Positions 1-10,748 of a stretch of 64,000 nt of DNA are shown one piece after another. A program made the position numbers and the translations under genes. How positions within the stretch are numbered: the first letter of the stretch is position 1; each line of letters starts with the position of its first letter. The stretch comes from Alnus glutinosa (lineage: Eukaryota > Streptophyta > Magnoliopsida > Fagales > Betulaceae), in assembly GCF_958979055.1 (NCBI RefSeq), contig NC_084897.1, positions 25,535,128 through 25,599,127 of the forward strand, given 5' to 3'. The notes beneath the pieces are model-generated. The model had not been told where the DNA came from, did not search any database, and worked only from the letters and a program-made list of their open reading frames with translations.

Positions 1-201
1 CATGCTCTGGTTTTTTTTCATCACCGCACATGTGGTTTTTACACGACATATGCCAAAGCACTTCGACTTGACAAATTTTTTCTCAATCGTTCGTATCCAG
101 CCCTTCGTAGTTCGTACTGGAGTGTCGAGACCAACTACAAATCCCTTCAAGTTCAACATTACGACCCAAAATTTGAAAACCCTAATTTCGACCATTTCGC
201 T

Positions 202-468
202 ATGGACCCGGAGATCGCGAAGACCCAGGAAGAGCGAAGGTGTATGGAGCAACAACTGGCTTCCTTGACCTCCGTCACCTTCGACACCGACCTATACGGC
301 GGCAACCACCGCGACGCCTACGTCACGTCCATCCCCATCAACGAGGATGACGAGAACATCGATACCATGGACAATGAGGTCGCCGGTGATTTCGGAGAGC
401 ACTGCTCCACTGCGATGCAGAGAGTCGCCAAGACCGTGGACGCATATCTGGGCGAGATCGCCACCTAG
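202..468 (+). pseudogene. SF3B1: Captured 5' fragment of splicing factor SF3B1 (U2 snRNP SF3b155) inside the CACTA element
   Basis: The 88-codon open frame begins MDPEIAKTQEERR and continues through LASLTSVTFDTDLYGG and DAYVTSIPINEDDE. From memory of the family this matches the N-terminus of plant SF3B1, the large HEAT-repeat subunit of the spliceosomal SF3b complex. The resemblance runs to about residue 61 (MDNEVA). The following 27 residues do not resemble SF3B1 and may come from another source or from a frame change. The frame ends at a TAG (466-468). The full protein is over 1200 residues and its HEAT repeats are absent, so this cannot be a working splicing factor. The stretch just upstream (about 170-201, with AAAACCCTAATTTCG) looks like a 5' UTR, so leader and first codons may have been captured together. 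Expression is unknown. Confidence 0.7.
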
Positions 469-649
469 TGAGAAGGATCAGAGAGACGAGAGAGAGAAGA
501 GAGATTTGGGGAGAAGAGAGTTTTGGGGGAAGAAGAAGACTGAGAGATCAGAGAGAGAGAGAGATGGTTCTGATTTTGGTTGGGAAATAAATCTGACGGA
601 CGTAGTGAAATAAGAGGTATCACGCGGATTGATGACATGGCGTGGGAAA

Positions 650-915
650 AAAAAATTCCAGACGGTTTGGTAAAAACCGTCTATAAAATTCCAAACGGTT
701 TTAACTAAACCGTCTGGAAATAAAATTTACCGATGGTTTTAAAAAAAAAACCGCCCATAAATTTATAGACGGTTTTTATAAAACCGTCTGGAATTTTATA
801 GACGGTTTAATCAAACCGTCCATAATAAATTTTTTCCAGACGGTTTCAAAAAAACCGTCTGCAAATTTTATTTTCTAGACGGTTTTAGAAACCATATAGA
901 AAAAAACCGTCCATA
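650..915. repeat. Subterminal inverted-repeat array of the CACTA element
   Basis: Repeated units of (CC)AGACGGTTT and its complement AAACCGTCT(GG) alternate head to head, separated by short AT-rich spacers. At least eight half-sites are visible, most arranged as palindromic pairs. In characterised CACTA elements, subterminal repeats are the binding sites of the transposase; that role here is inference. Confidence 0.7.
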
Positions 916-1184
916 AATGTCTTTATTTTGTAGTGTGCAACCGCCCCAAATATCTTGGGCAGCTGGCCAAAGCACATGTAGCACAGTCTCATTCTCCCTA
1001 CCACAACAAAGACAAAGAGCATTATCAATTACCTTCCTTTTTACTAAATTAACTCGGGTAGGAAGCAGATTATGGCAGGCTCACCACATAAACATCTTCA
1101 TTGGCCTAGGGACCCTCAACTTCCAAATAGCCTTCCAAACTCCATGATCCATTCCAGCATGAGAGCATTAACCTAATACACTAA

Positions 1185-2034
1185 TGCTCTGTTTGTTTCG
1201 AGGTAAAATGATTTCAGGGAAGTCATTTTTCTGAAAAATATTTTTTGTCAAAAGCATTTTTCGGTGTTTGGGGCGTACGGAAAATCACAAATATTTTTAA
1301 TATTTTTATTCAATCATATAAACCTAAAAAAATCAATTTTTATTCAAAACATATAAATATTAATGTAAAATAGTATAAAAATTACCGAAGACGAGATTTC
1401 GTCACTGACCGACAGGATTCCGACCACTTTTACCGGATTCCGCCATTCCGGCTACTATAACCAGAATCCAAGATAAAGGCCAGAATCCGAATAGTTTCGT
1501 CGGAATCTAGGTTGGCCGGATTCCGGCACAGAACGGCAAGACTCCGGCATATTGGTCGGAATCTGCCAGAACCGCTGGAATCCGGCAAGTAGGTCAGAAT
1601 CCGGCCATTCTGGCCAGATCCCGGCCAGTCGGTAGGGATCCGACCGTTCTGGCCGGTCGGCCGTTCTGGCCTGATCTGTCTAGCCAGCCGGCCGGAATCC
1701 GGCCGTTTTGTCCAGATGGCCGGAATACGGTCGCCGGAATCTGGACTAACCGGATTCTGGCGACATTGACCGGATGCTGTCAGACTTCGGCACCGGCAAT
1801 ATTTCAGTGATGGTCGACTACTTGTAGTGAAGGTTGACTGTGTCGTTTAATAGGGGTTGAATGCGTCTGGCGTCTTCGGAAAATGATTTATGCTTTTAAA
1901 AAACGTAAATCATTTTTCAAAATTTACTAAGCATTTTTTGTCAAACATAAATCATTTTCTGATTAACTATTATTTTCGCCTCTACCAAACACCGAAAAAT
2001 GCTGAAATCATTTTATGCCGAAACAAACGGAGCA
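1185..2034. mobile_element. PIF/Harbinger-like MITE with TAA target duplication
   Basis: The termini are TGCTCTGTTTGTTTCG at the left and, reverse-complemented, TGCTCCGTTTGTTTCG at the right (one mismatch). Both ends are flanked by TAA (1182-1184 and 2035-2037), the duplication used by PIF/Harbinger elements. The 850-bp interior codes for nothing recognisable. About 1390-1800 is GC-rich and made of degenerate copies of a CCGGAATCCGGC-type motif. It disrupts the LINE zinc-binding domain. A relative with the same ends lies at 22485-23093. Confidence 0.85.
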
Positions 2035-2301
2035 TAACTTGAAACTCTTTTCCAAAGTGGTAGGCGCTCCTCACAGTGAACACCCCATTCGAGGTTCCCC
2101 TCCATAACAGTCTGTCAGGAGGCAAAAAGGGATTCAGAGGGATTGCTTTAATCACATTTGCTTCTGTAGCTTCAAAGACATCATTAATAACCTCCTCATT
2201 CCAGCAATCGTGCTCCCTCTTGATCAAACTAGATACTTTTACATTCTCCCCCAGGATCCTAGGAGTCGATTGGATTTGGTATGTAGTTTGTGTAGGGAGC
2301 C

Positions 2302-5117
2302 TGTCACGCCCCCGTTTTGGGATATAAGGAAAACGCGAACTAAGTGAGTTTATATAAAAATAAAGACGGAGAGTTCCAAGACACGAGTAATAGTACTAAT
2401 TATACTAATAGCAGTATCAAAATTGTTACACTGGGGGTTCAAAGTTATTTACAAATCAAAAGTAAAGTGGCAATACAAAAGCTAGCAACCAACATTGCTA
2501 GATAACCACCTAAGTTAAAGGACAGTAATGTGTACAGTTTCCATAACAAAATAAAACTGTACTATTGTGATCTTCTAGCTCTACAGTCCATGTCCACGAA
2601 GGAGTCCCCAGGTGCTAAACTGCTACTATTTATAGATATCTACATCTCCTGCTAATCCACTGAACAATGGGTCCAGGTTTCCCACTAATAGGGCCAAATC
2701 TGAGGATCGCTAACGACAAGGAGTCCCATTAGAACTCCCCCTCTCATTACAATAATGTATACCTTCATCTGAAAAATGTTATGAGGAAAATGGGTGAGTT
2801 CGACAACTCAGTAAGGAAATCACAACAATAAAAGTGTAATTTTCTTTTCAGGAATTCTAAATAGAGTTCAAGTAATTTAGCAAGTAAATAAACAGTTAAA
2901 TAAAATATAATTAGATCAAATGCAGAATAAATGGTGCATGAATCATTTATGCAGTGTGTAAGTTTTACCCTCCACCGGTCCACCTCCGCTATTTAACCGT
3001 GAGCGGCGCACGTTACGTTTGGCATATCCACGGGGACCGATCCCGAAGAACCAAAACGCTCATCTTGTCGTCACAGAGAAGAGCCGTCGGGTTAGAACTT
3101 CCCTAGGTGAAGACCCCCCAACCGATAGCCCACACTTTTGGTGTGGTTGCCATGCTACCCCTACACAAATCCGGATCAACACCCGATGCAGCCGTGTGGT
3201 AAAACTTTGTGTATTATATGCACATATAATTACGATGATGCCATCATTTTTTTCGCTAACATGGAGCACATGCAACATATATGAGATGGTGCACAAATAC
3301 AACCATACCAAAACCTCATGAAGTCATCGTATAACACATATACATTTGATATCATATAATCACATGATTTCTCAAGCACAATTGATAATAAGAGTGATAT
3401 CATGACAAAATATTAAAGAGACAATTTATATGAAGGAATAAAGGTGTTTAGGAAAAATCCCCGACTTTTTCTTTTGAAAAGTCTTATTAAAATTTTGCCG
3501 GGGGTTTTTAGGTTGTGTTCTCTTACCTGAATTTTCTGAGCAGACCTTTTAAATATCTTTACCTAGATTAGACCATAAAAATTATTTTTAGAGACCATTC
3601 AAAGAATAATTAAAATTTATTCTACTAATATTAAGAGATAAACTTAAAAGGCATTTCCAAATAAAAATCAAATATACTTCCTATGACTGAACTTAACTAA
3701 TTCATATGTCATCAATTTAGTTATTTCAACGATATGTTTCAGGGTATTGTCTAAATAAACCATGGTTTGACTATTATTACTTAAGATTAAAGAGACTACC
3801 TATAATTTACAAAACAATTGGTCATATTTATATTGAATTAACTTTAACTTTAAAACATGTAGGTAATAAAGCTCCAGTCTTATTGAAACTAACAAATGAA
3901 CATATAACAAGTAAGTAAATTATCATATATAACTAAATCCCAAAAATTAAACCCAACACCCTCACAATTACTCAACTGGATCTGAAAGAAAAACAGTTTT
4001 TTCATAATAAAATTCAGCCATCACAAGGAGCCCTTATTTTCATAAGAAAATTTTACACTACTCAAACTACCGAAAATTTCATACATATCTAAACCCACAG
4101 ATTTCTTCAACAACTCTACAACTTCTCCAAGAGTTTCATCAGAGACAAACCCAACAATGGAATTCAAGCCATAAAATTATACTTACCAAAAAAAAAAATC
4201 ATCCAATACTCATCCAACTGAACAGAATAAACTTTCTGTCCAAAACCCGTTCGGCCTACCCATATGGATCCTGCTCTAAATCCTTTCAGAATTTAACTAA
4301 ATATGAAAAAAAAAAAAAAAAAAAACTAAGATTTTCATTTACCCATGAAGAAAATGGGCTTCCTATGGTATGGGCACCGGAAAAAGGCTTTCTAGGATGT
4401 CGCCAACGCGGAACCGTGGATTGCGGGTCCGGCAGCGTCGTCTGCCCAGTCCGGCCGCCAGCCCACCGGATGGGTCTTCTTCCTTCCTCTCCTCCCTCTC
4501 TCGGCCAAACCCCCCATCTCTCCCTCATCTCAAATTCTCGTCTCCCTCTCCGAAAGGTATAAGGAAAAAGAAGAAGAAAAGAAAACGAGCAGAGAAGGAA
4601 GAAGAAGAAAAAGAAAGAAGAGGAAGAAGAGGAAAAACAAATATAGTAAGTCTGGGACTTGTACGAGTATTGAGAATGAGAGAAAAGGAAAGAATAATAT
4701 ACATATGCCAATAAAGCTAAAGCACTAGAAAACAAAATGTGTGCTAAAAAAACCTCAGAAATACCTGTTGATTATTCTCTAGATTTTGAAAGCTTCTCTG
4801 TTCAGTTTAGGGAAGACGTGAAGAAGAAAGAAAAAACACAGCCTATTTAAATCAGAACACCGGATGAAAGTTACTTGAAGAGGAAGTAGACCATTACGTG
4901 CATGTTATGCAGATTAAGGCCGTCCAAAAAAAAAAACATGAGGCGTCCAGAAAGAAAAAAAAAAAACATGAGGTTACCAACTTGCCACACGTCCCTCTAA
5001 TCTGCCAATTTTAATTTTTTTTTAACCCAAAAGATAATCTCTTTTTAATTTACCAAAAGAAAATAATAATATTCTTAAAAAAAATCTAATTATTAAATAT
5101 TTTAATGGGGTGTTATA
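2302..5117. mobile_element. Probable solo LTR of a Ty3/gypsy-type retrotransposon
   Basis: The inserted block is flanked by GAGCC at 2297-2301 and again at 5118-5122, a 5-bp target duplication typical of LTR retrotransposons. It begins TGTCACGCCCC and ends GGGGTGTTATA. If the penultimate base was originally C, the ends would be the usual TG...CA with a matching short inverted repeat (TGTNACNCCCC). The 2816 bp contain no gag, protease, reverse transcriptase or integrase, which fits a solo LTR left by recombination. The long purine and pyrimidine runs around 4280-4640 give spurious open frames. A non-autonomous DNA transposon is a less likely alternative. It is inserted in the LINE. Confidence 0.65.
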
Positions 5118-5807
5118 GAGCCACTTTGAGTTCCACACCGAGATGGACTGGCCATCCCGAACTCTCCATAACAAACCGAGTTGCAACAAATCCATAACGT
5201 TAAAAATGCTTCCCCATACAAATGAAGGTCTAGGACTCTAGAACCAAGATAAGCTTCCAGGAAAGATGAATGTAGGTAATACTTAGCACGAAGGATCCTA
5301 GCCGTGAGAGAGGATGGGTTTTAAGTTAATCGTTACCCTTGTTTAGCAAGCACAGCCTTGTTAAAAAGGACTAGGTGTCGGAATCCTAGACCCCCATCGA
5401 TTTCAACTTCCCCATCTTCTCCCAACTCATCTAGTGAATTTTCGAGGAATTTGTCATGTGGCTCCACCAAAACTCCTACATCATCCCATTGCTTTCCTTG
5501 CATAAAGCATGAGGAAGGTGGAAAACCCCCATACAATACGTAGAAATCGCTTGAACCATGGCTTTCAACAAAATCTCTTTTCCGGCTTGTGAAAGAAAGT
5601 TCACCTTCCAATTATTAAGCTTATTACACACTATCTCCTTGATGTAGCTAAGGTATGATTTCGATCTTTACCAACGAAAGTCGGTAGCTCTAAGTATGAA
5701 TCAATGCGATGAGCCTCAGTTAACCCAGAGAGTTGGATAATTTCCTGCCATCTCTCTAAACTAGTGTTTCTGCTAACAAATACAGAAGTCTTTTGCATAT
5801 TCAACTT

Positions 5808-6755
5808 CTAACCCGAACTAGCTTCGTAAATTCCCAATATTCTCATCAACCTCCTCCATTCCATGGCGTTAGCTTTGCAAAAAAGCAAGCTATCATCTAC
5901 AAATAAAATATGACTGATTTTTTGGCCTTTTGGAGAATATGGTACCCAGTTATCACACCTACTTTCAGCTTGCTGTAGTAGACCACTTAGAACCTCAGCA
6001 CAAGGGAGAAACAAATAAGGGGAGATAGGATCCCCTTGTCTAATCCCCTTAGATGGTTTGATCAATCCCACTGGCTCACCATTAATAAGGATCGAATATG
6101 TAACTGAAGAAACACAAAACATAACCAAATGGAACCATCTATCAGCAAAGCCCATCTTCTTCATAGCTGACTCTAGGAAATACCACTCTACCCAATCATA
6201 GGCTTTGCTCATATCCAGTTTGATCCCCATGAATCCTGTTTTACTCCACATCATCGTCTGCATGGAATGCATCGTTTCATATGCAGCAATAATGTTATAT
6301 GTAATTAACCTGCTAGGAATGAAGGCACTTTGCGAACAATAAATAATACTGGGCAAAACTATCTTGAGCCGGTTAGCCAACACTTTAGAGATCAATTTAT
6401 AAATGACATTGCATAGACTGATGGGTCTAAATTTTGTGACACTCACAGGGGAGTCCACCTTCGGAATTAGGGCTATATGAGTAATATTAATTGAGCTATC
6501 CATCACCCCCGAATTCAAAAAATGGAGAATAGCTTGACATACCTCAGGGTGAATTACAACCCAGTTTTGTTGATAGAAGCTAGCTGAAAAACCATTTGGC
6601 CCTGGTGCCTTCAATGGGGACATTTGATTCAATGCTCCAGAAATCTCATCAATAGTGAAAGCAGCCAGGAGCTGATCATTCATTTCGGTAGTAACTTTCC
6701 TCTCAACAGCACGAATACTACTATCCACATCCAACTCTCCCCCTGCCATGAACAA
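5808..6755 (-). pseudogene. LINE reverse transcriptase domain (ORF2 fragment)
   Basis: This 315-residue open stretch carries the plant L1 reverse transcriptase blocks in order: SPLKAPGPNGFSASFYQ, FRPISLCNVIYKLISKVLANRL, GIKLDMSKAYDWVEW, GIRQGDPISPYLF and the catalytic SHILFVDDSLLF. The first catalytic aspartate (LDMSKAYD) and the FVDD pair are both present, so the polymerase motifs survive even though flanking frames are broken. Family elements usually read AYDRVEW where this copy has AYDWVEW. The upstream endonuclease is in another frame and the downstream zinc domain is split by insertions, so no functional ORF2 is made from here. Confidence 0.85.
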
Positions 6756-7159
6756 CTCCTTATAATAAGAAACAAAAGCTTATTCTATATCCTCCCTAGA
6801 AGAGCATAGTCTGCCTTATTTATTTTGAATTTGCGTGAACTGACTTCTCCTATTCTTCTATGAGGCATAAGCATAAAACTTAGTATTACGGTCTCCCATT
6901 TGAAGCCATTGAACTTTAGCTCTTTACTTCCATTTTTGTTCCTCTTGTTATAACAGGGCATTGAGCTCATCTTTTACTGGAGCTTCTAGAGTCAGGACAT
7001 CATTGCTTTCCATCATCTGAATTGAGTGTAGTTCCTTCATTTTCTCTTGAATCTGGACTTCAACCGGATTGTCATTTTTCCTTGCCCATTGTTTTAGAAC
7101 CTTCTTACACCCTATTAGGTTGTCCTAAACCGTATGCCTAGGATTAACACCACCACGTT

Positions 7160-7963
7160 TTAACCTCCACACCTGTTTGATAATATTACCAAATCATTCT
7201 GTTTGGCCCTGCTAGCCTCATACCAGAACAACTTGCTTTTAGCCCACCGAACTTCAGTAGAATTGGAGAAAGTCACCAGAAGAGGATTATGGTCTGAACT
7301 GCTACTAGCCAAAACCTCCACCTCCACATTATTAAACATGGAACTCCACCCTTTATTTCCCACTGCCCAATCAAGCCGTTCACGTGTATACTCCCTTCCC
7401 TTTCGGCCATTGCACCACGTATACTTATGGCCCTTAAAGCCCAAATTCGAAAGCTTACAGTCCCCCAAAGCATTTCGGGAATTATGCATTTGTGACAAGG
7501 GTCTTGAACTGGAGATAGATTTATCCGAAGCAGAGACTATCTCATTTAAATCTCCTAGACAGAGCTACGATTCTGGTGCCAACTTGGCTAAATGCCGCAA
7601 TAAAGCCCATGCTTCCACTCTCGTCGCAACATTTGGGTGGCCAAAGAATCCTGCCAACTTCCAAAACCCACCTTGGCTTCCACTCTGCACCACAACATTT
7701 ATATGTCTTCTGCTGTAATTCTGAATGTCCACCTGTGTATCCAGATTCCATAAAAAGATGATACCCCAATTTTTGCCTTTACAATCCACTACAAAAGCTC
7801 TGTCGAAGCCCAATTTCATTTTAATTCTATCCATTTTACTTTGCATCGTCTTGGTTTTCATAAGGAAAACCAAGTTGGGTTTCTTTGCCCGTACCAATTG
7901 GTAGAGGGCTCGAACTGTCTGGAGGTTCCAAAGTCCCCGGCAGTTCCAACTTAAGCAAATCAT
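7160..7963 (-). pseudogene. LINE endonuclease domain (apurinic-type, ORF2 N-terminus), frameshifted
   Basis: The start MICLSWNCRGLWNLQTVRAL followed by KKPNLVFLMKTK is the hallmark N-terminus of plant L1 ORF2 endonucleases, which nick the target DNA. The first part runs 7963-7565; the remainder continues in a shifted frame at 7498-7160, where KGHKYTWCNGRKG, TRERLDWAVGNKGW and SSSDHNPLLV mark the C-terminal catalytic block, including the SDH motif. Family members usually read ETK where this copy has KTK, so a catalytic acidic residue appears to be lost. The domain is therefore inactive by two independent lesions. Confidence 0.82.
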
Positions 7964-8376
7964 GGGTGAAGGCGGGGCTGATCACCAGCCTCTGCCTGAG
8001 CTTTTCTGCCCTTTTTGTGGATAGCACCCGCATTGTCTTCCTCCCTCTCAGCTTCCTCCCTCTCAGCTTCCTTCCTCTTCCCCTCACCTTCACATTCCCT
8101 CGCTACCGGCACCAGAGTATTTGTACTCCTAGCCCTCTTCTTACAGGAGGATTTAACTCCATCTTGTCGCCCAACCAAAGATGGATCAATCGTTGGTTCC
8201 AGCTGAGCTGCTTGACAGTGGCTTGTTAGAGACAGAGAATCATGTGGTTGGGCTTTGTTGGGACCCTGTCCATCTATCTTCTTTTTACCATAGTGAATAC
8301 GTGGATAGTATGAGTCAAACAACGTGTCTTTTTCCAACATGAGCTCCTCTCCTTCCTCTAATCTCTGCCATGTCAT
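7964..8376 (-). pseudogene. C-terminal remnant of LINE ORF1
   Basis: An open stretch directly upstream of the endonuclease encodes a charged tail rich in Glu, Arg and Lys (EREEAEREE-type runs), with no globular domain. In plant L1 elements the variable hydrophilic end of ORF1 occupies this place, and the N-terminal DUF4283/zinc-knuckle part would lie further upstream but is absent. The identification rests mainly on position. Confidence 0.5.
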
Positions 8377-8525
8377 CTTATTAGTCGCAAAATCTCACTG
8401 GCCCACATACTTTTTTGGCAAGCTTGGTCCTGTTGACTGAGACTTAACCCCAGATTGCATGCAGATCTGGGAAACAGCCACATTAGTATCCCCCCTTATA
8501 TCATTTTCCTCACACTTTATAAATT

Positions 8526-10748
8526 GACGCGATGAAAAATAAAAATAAATGTTTGTAAGTAAACCCACTTCATATGGTTAACAAATTCACTTTTTCATTT
8601 TAACAATTCACTTTTCAAAAATATTACTATTTATCCACTCATTTAAAATATTTCTCTATTATTCTATTAACAAATTATTTTTCTATTCGTTTTTTATAAA
8701 AACGCACTACAATTTGTGTTTCTTGTGAACCACACTCATCGTGTGCTTGCCGTTGATGCTTGCTGCCAAGCTTCTCGCTTGTCGCAGCCAGAGAGAGAGA
8801 GAGAGAAAGGGTTTTTTTAGAGTAAAAAATTGTTTAGAGAATTACAATATCAACCCAAATTTGTAGCTTGATGTATTGATGATATTTTTAGGAGGATGAT
8901 GGATAAGCAAGTGTTGAAACTTTTGGGGTTGTATCTAAATTTTAGACAAAACGGATAAGTTTCGATTAGAATGTAAATTATTCTAATATCCCACTAAAGG
9001 AATGATAAGAAACTTATACGGTGACCTAACAATAATTAAGAGAATATTATCCTTAATACTCAAATTTAAGACATATTATCTATCAAATTTTATGAGTGTA
9101 ACAAGGGTCCTTAACAATAATCAAGAGAATATTATCCCTAATGTAAGAAAACAATGTAGAGTTTGAAAAATGGCAGCATAACTTCATACGTTGAAGTTAC
9201 ATTTATATTAAACATATGAATTTCCTGTTAAATCTTAACAGAGAATACTAACATACAAAAATATATACATTTTTTTAAAAATAATAACAAAAATGTGACA
9301 TTTGATCCACTGCTGACCAACGACCAAACTTGGTTGTGGATTATTTATTTATTTATTTTAAATAATTATTTAATTAGGTTAATTTTATAATTTTACAAAG
9401 TTTACATGGGTATAAGGGACATTTCACCTATTAACCATTTGTTTTAACCTTAAAACCTAAAGGAATGATAAAATCAAACGGTATGGGTGACATTGCAAAG
9501 TTTTCAAACATTATAACTTTGTAAAAATTGAGGGTATGATTGCAAAAATGATGAACATCAAAAGGGAGAGCAAGTGGAGTTTCTCCCATCTTTTGGCATT
9601 CAAATTGTAGAAGAATATGGAGTTATGACCTAATACTCAAGCTTAAGACATACCCTTCATCTTTATCAAAAAAAAAAAAAAAAAAAAAAAAAAACTATTC
9701 ATTAAATCTTATGATAATATTGCTTTATATACTAGGTAAATACCTTATGCATAATTTATAAATGATTATTATATTCAATTGTTATTTATAAAATATGGTT
9801 TTATATAGAGTAACGCTATAGACTACACCTTCATCATTGATGTAACAATGCCCATCAATTATTGTAAAAAATAAAAAATAATAATAATAATAAAAAAATT
9901 TAAAGACTAATATATAAGTTATGCCACATCAACTTAATAAAATGAGTGTAGTACGTAGCACTACATAAAATGATTACAACCTTATCCTATCCCTCTATGA
10001 AATAAACAATAAATAACAAGACATTAGTCTCAAAATGAAGTAATTTCAAATGTTTGTAATCCACCAATTGAAAGACAATTTTAAGATAAATTACAAGTAC
10101 CTCTTTGTGGTTAGGGATAATCATAAATTGTCACTTAAGTTAGTTAACTATTGTGATTCTGTGAAAACTCATCGTGATTTTCAACAAGATGAATAATCAA
10201 ATATTTTTATTTCAATAATTGAGTCATTAATTTGAAAACAGAATTATTTAGCCTATATCTATTGCTAAATTTTGTGTTTCATATGATATATATGCATTAT
10301 GTATTATGTGAGAGAATTAATCGTGTAAAAACGAAAAACATAATCATTTCATTTTACTAAATATCACACAATGTTCAAGAATAAGGGTAGAAGAAATTCG
10401 AGAATGTATTATAAAAGTATTAAATTATTATTAAAAAAAAGAAGACATAATTTATAATTATCCTTAGCCAAATGTTTTTATCATCCTTTTTTTTTTCCTA
10501 AGCCAAATTGGAAAAAGGGTTTTTATAATCCTCAATTTAGAATAAGGACCATTTAGAATTCTTTTTACATTTCTTTAAATTGTAATAACTTTTCAAACTG
10601 TATTAAAAGAAATTATTTCAATTTAATCTATTAAACATACATAAATTTTGAAGTTACGTGATTCTCATATGTATCTTATTATTGCATGCATTTTTAAAAT
10701 ACATGTTATTGTTATTCCTATTATATATATATATATATCTTAATTTGA
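8526..10748. other. AT-rich intergenic stretch, no gene seen
   Basis: No convincing coding frame. It holds a (GA)n run at about 8792-8806, a short imperfect duplication (AAGAGAATATTATCC at about 9038 and 9123), a poly(A) run at 9669-9693, the small MITE at 9808-9966 and a (TA)n run near 10724-10738. Confidence 0.6.
9808..9966. mobile_element. Small foldback MITE, GAGTAATGCTATA family
   Basis: The left end GAGTAACGCTATAGACTACA pairs imperfectly with the right end (reverse complement GTAGTGCTACGTACTACACTC). The centre has the paired TGATGTAAC / TGCCACATCA segments. The same design recurs at 20438-20610, 33477-33657, twice within 33827-34210, and at 61301-61475. Confidence 0.55.

Larger units (their letters stand above)
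1..935. mobile_element. CACTA (En/Spm-like) DNA transposon, one end only, carrying host gene sequence
   Basis: The right boundary reads TTATTTTGTAGTG, the reverse complement of the CACTACAAAA terminus typical of plant CACTA elements, and ends at 935. Just inside it, 650-915 holds an array of inverted subterminal repeats built on AGACGGTTT/AAACCGTCT, the usual architecture of this superfamily. The left end is outside the window. The 3-bp target duplication cannot be checked; the right-hand flank is TGC (936-938). The element sits inside the L1 LINE, whose zinc-binding domain sequence resumes at 936. The interior carries an SF3B1-like fragment, so this is a gene-capturing, probably non-autonomous copy. 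No transposase is visible in the part shown. Confidence 0.75.
936..8525 (-). mobile_element. 5'-truncated L1-type LINE retrotransposon, interrupted by three younger elements
   Basis: Read on the minus strand the order is: the last part of ORF1 (about 8376-7964), endonuclease (7963-7160), reverse transcriptase (6755-5808), a decayed connecting segment (to 5123), and the zinc-binding C-terminal domain (2301-2038 and 1181-936). This is the domain order of plant L1 elements. Reading frames are broken by many shifts and stops, so the element is dead. It is cut by the CACTA element at 935, by a MITE at 1185-2034 and by a probable solo LTR at 2302-5117. Removing the last two rejoins the LINE sequence sensibly. 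The ORF1 nucleic-acid-binding region is missing upstream of about 8525, as expected for 5' truncation during target-primed reverse transcription. The 3' end and tail lie beyond the CACTA element, outside the window. Confidence 0.88.

Noticed and set aside
4286..4735. 149-codon minus-strand open frame
   Set aside because: Made of Ser/Phe runs from purine/pyrimidine-rich low-complexity DNA inside the solo LTR; no domain.
8015..8229. Plus-strand frames over the LINE ORF1 remnant
   Set aside because: Complement of the LINE coding strand; low-complexity Leu/Ser/Pro composition.
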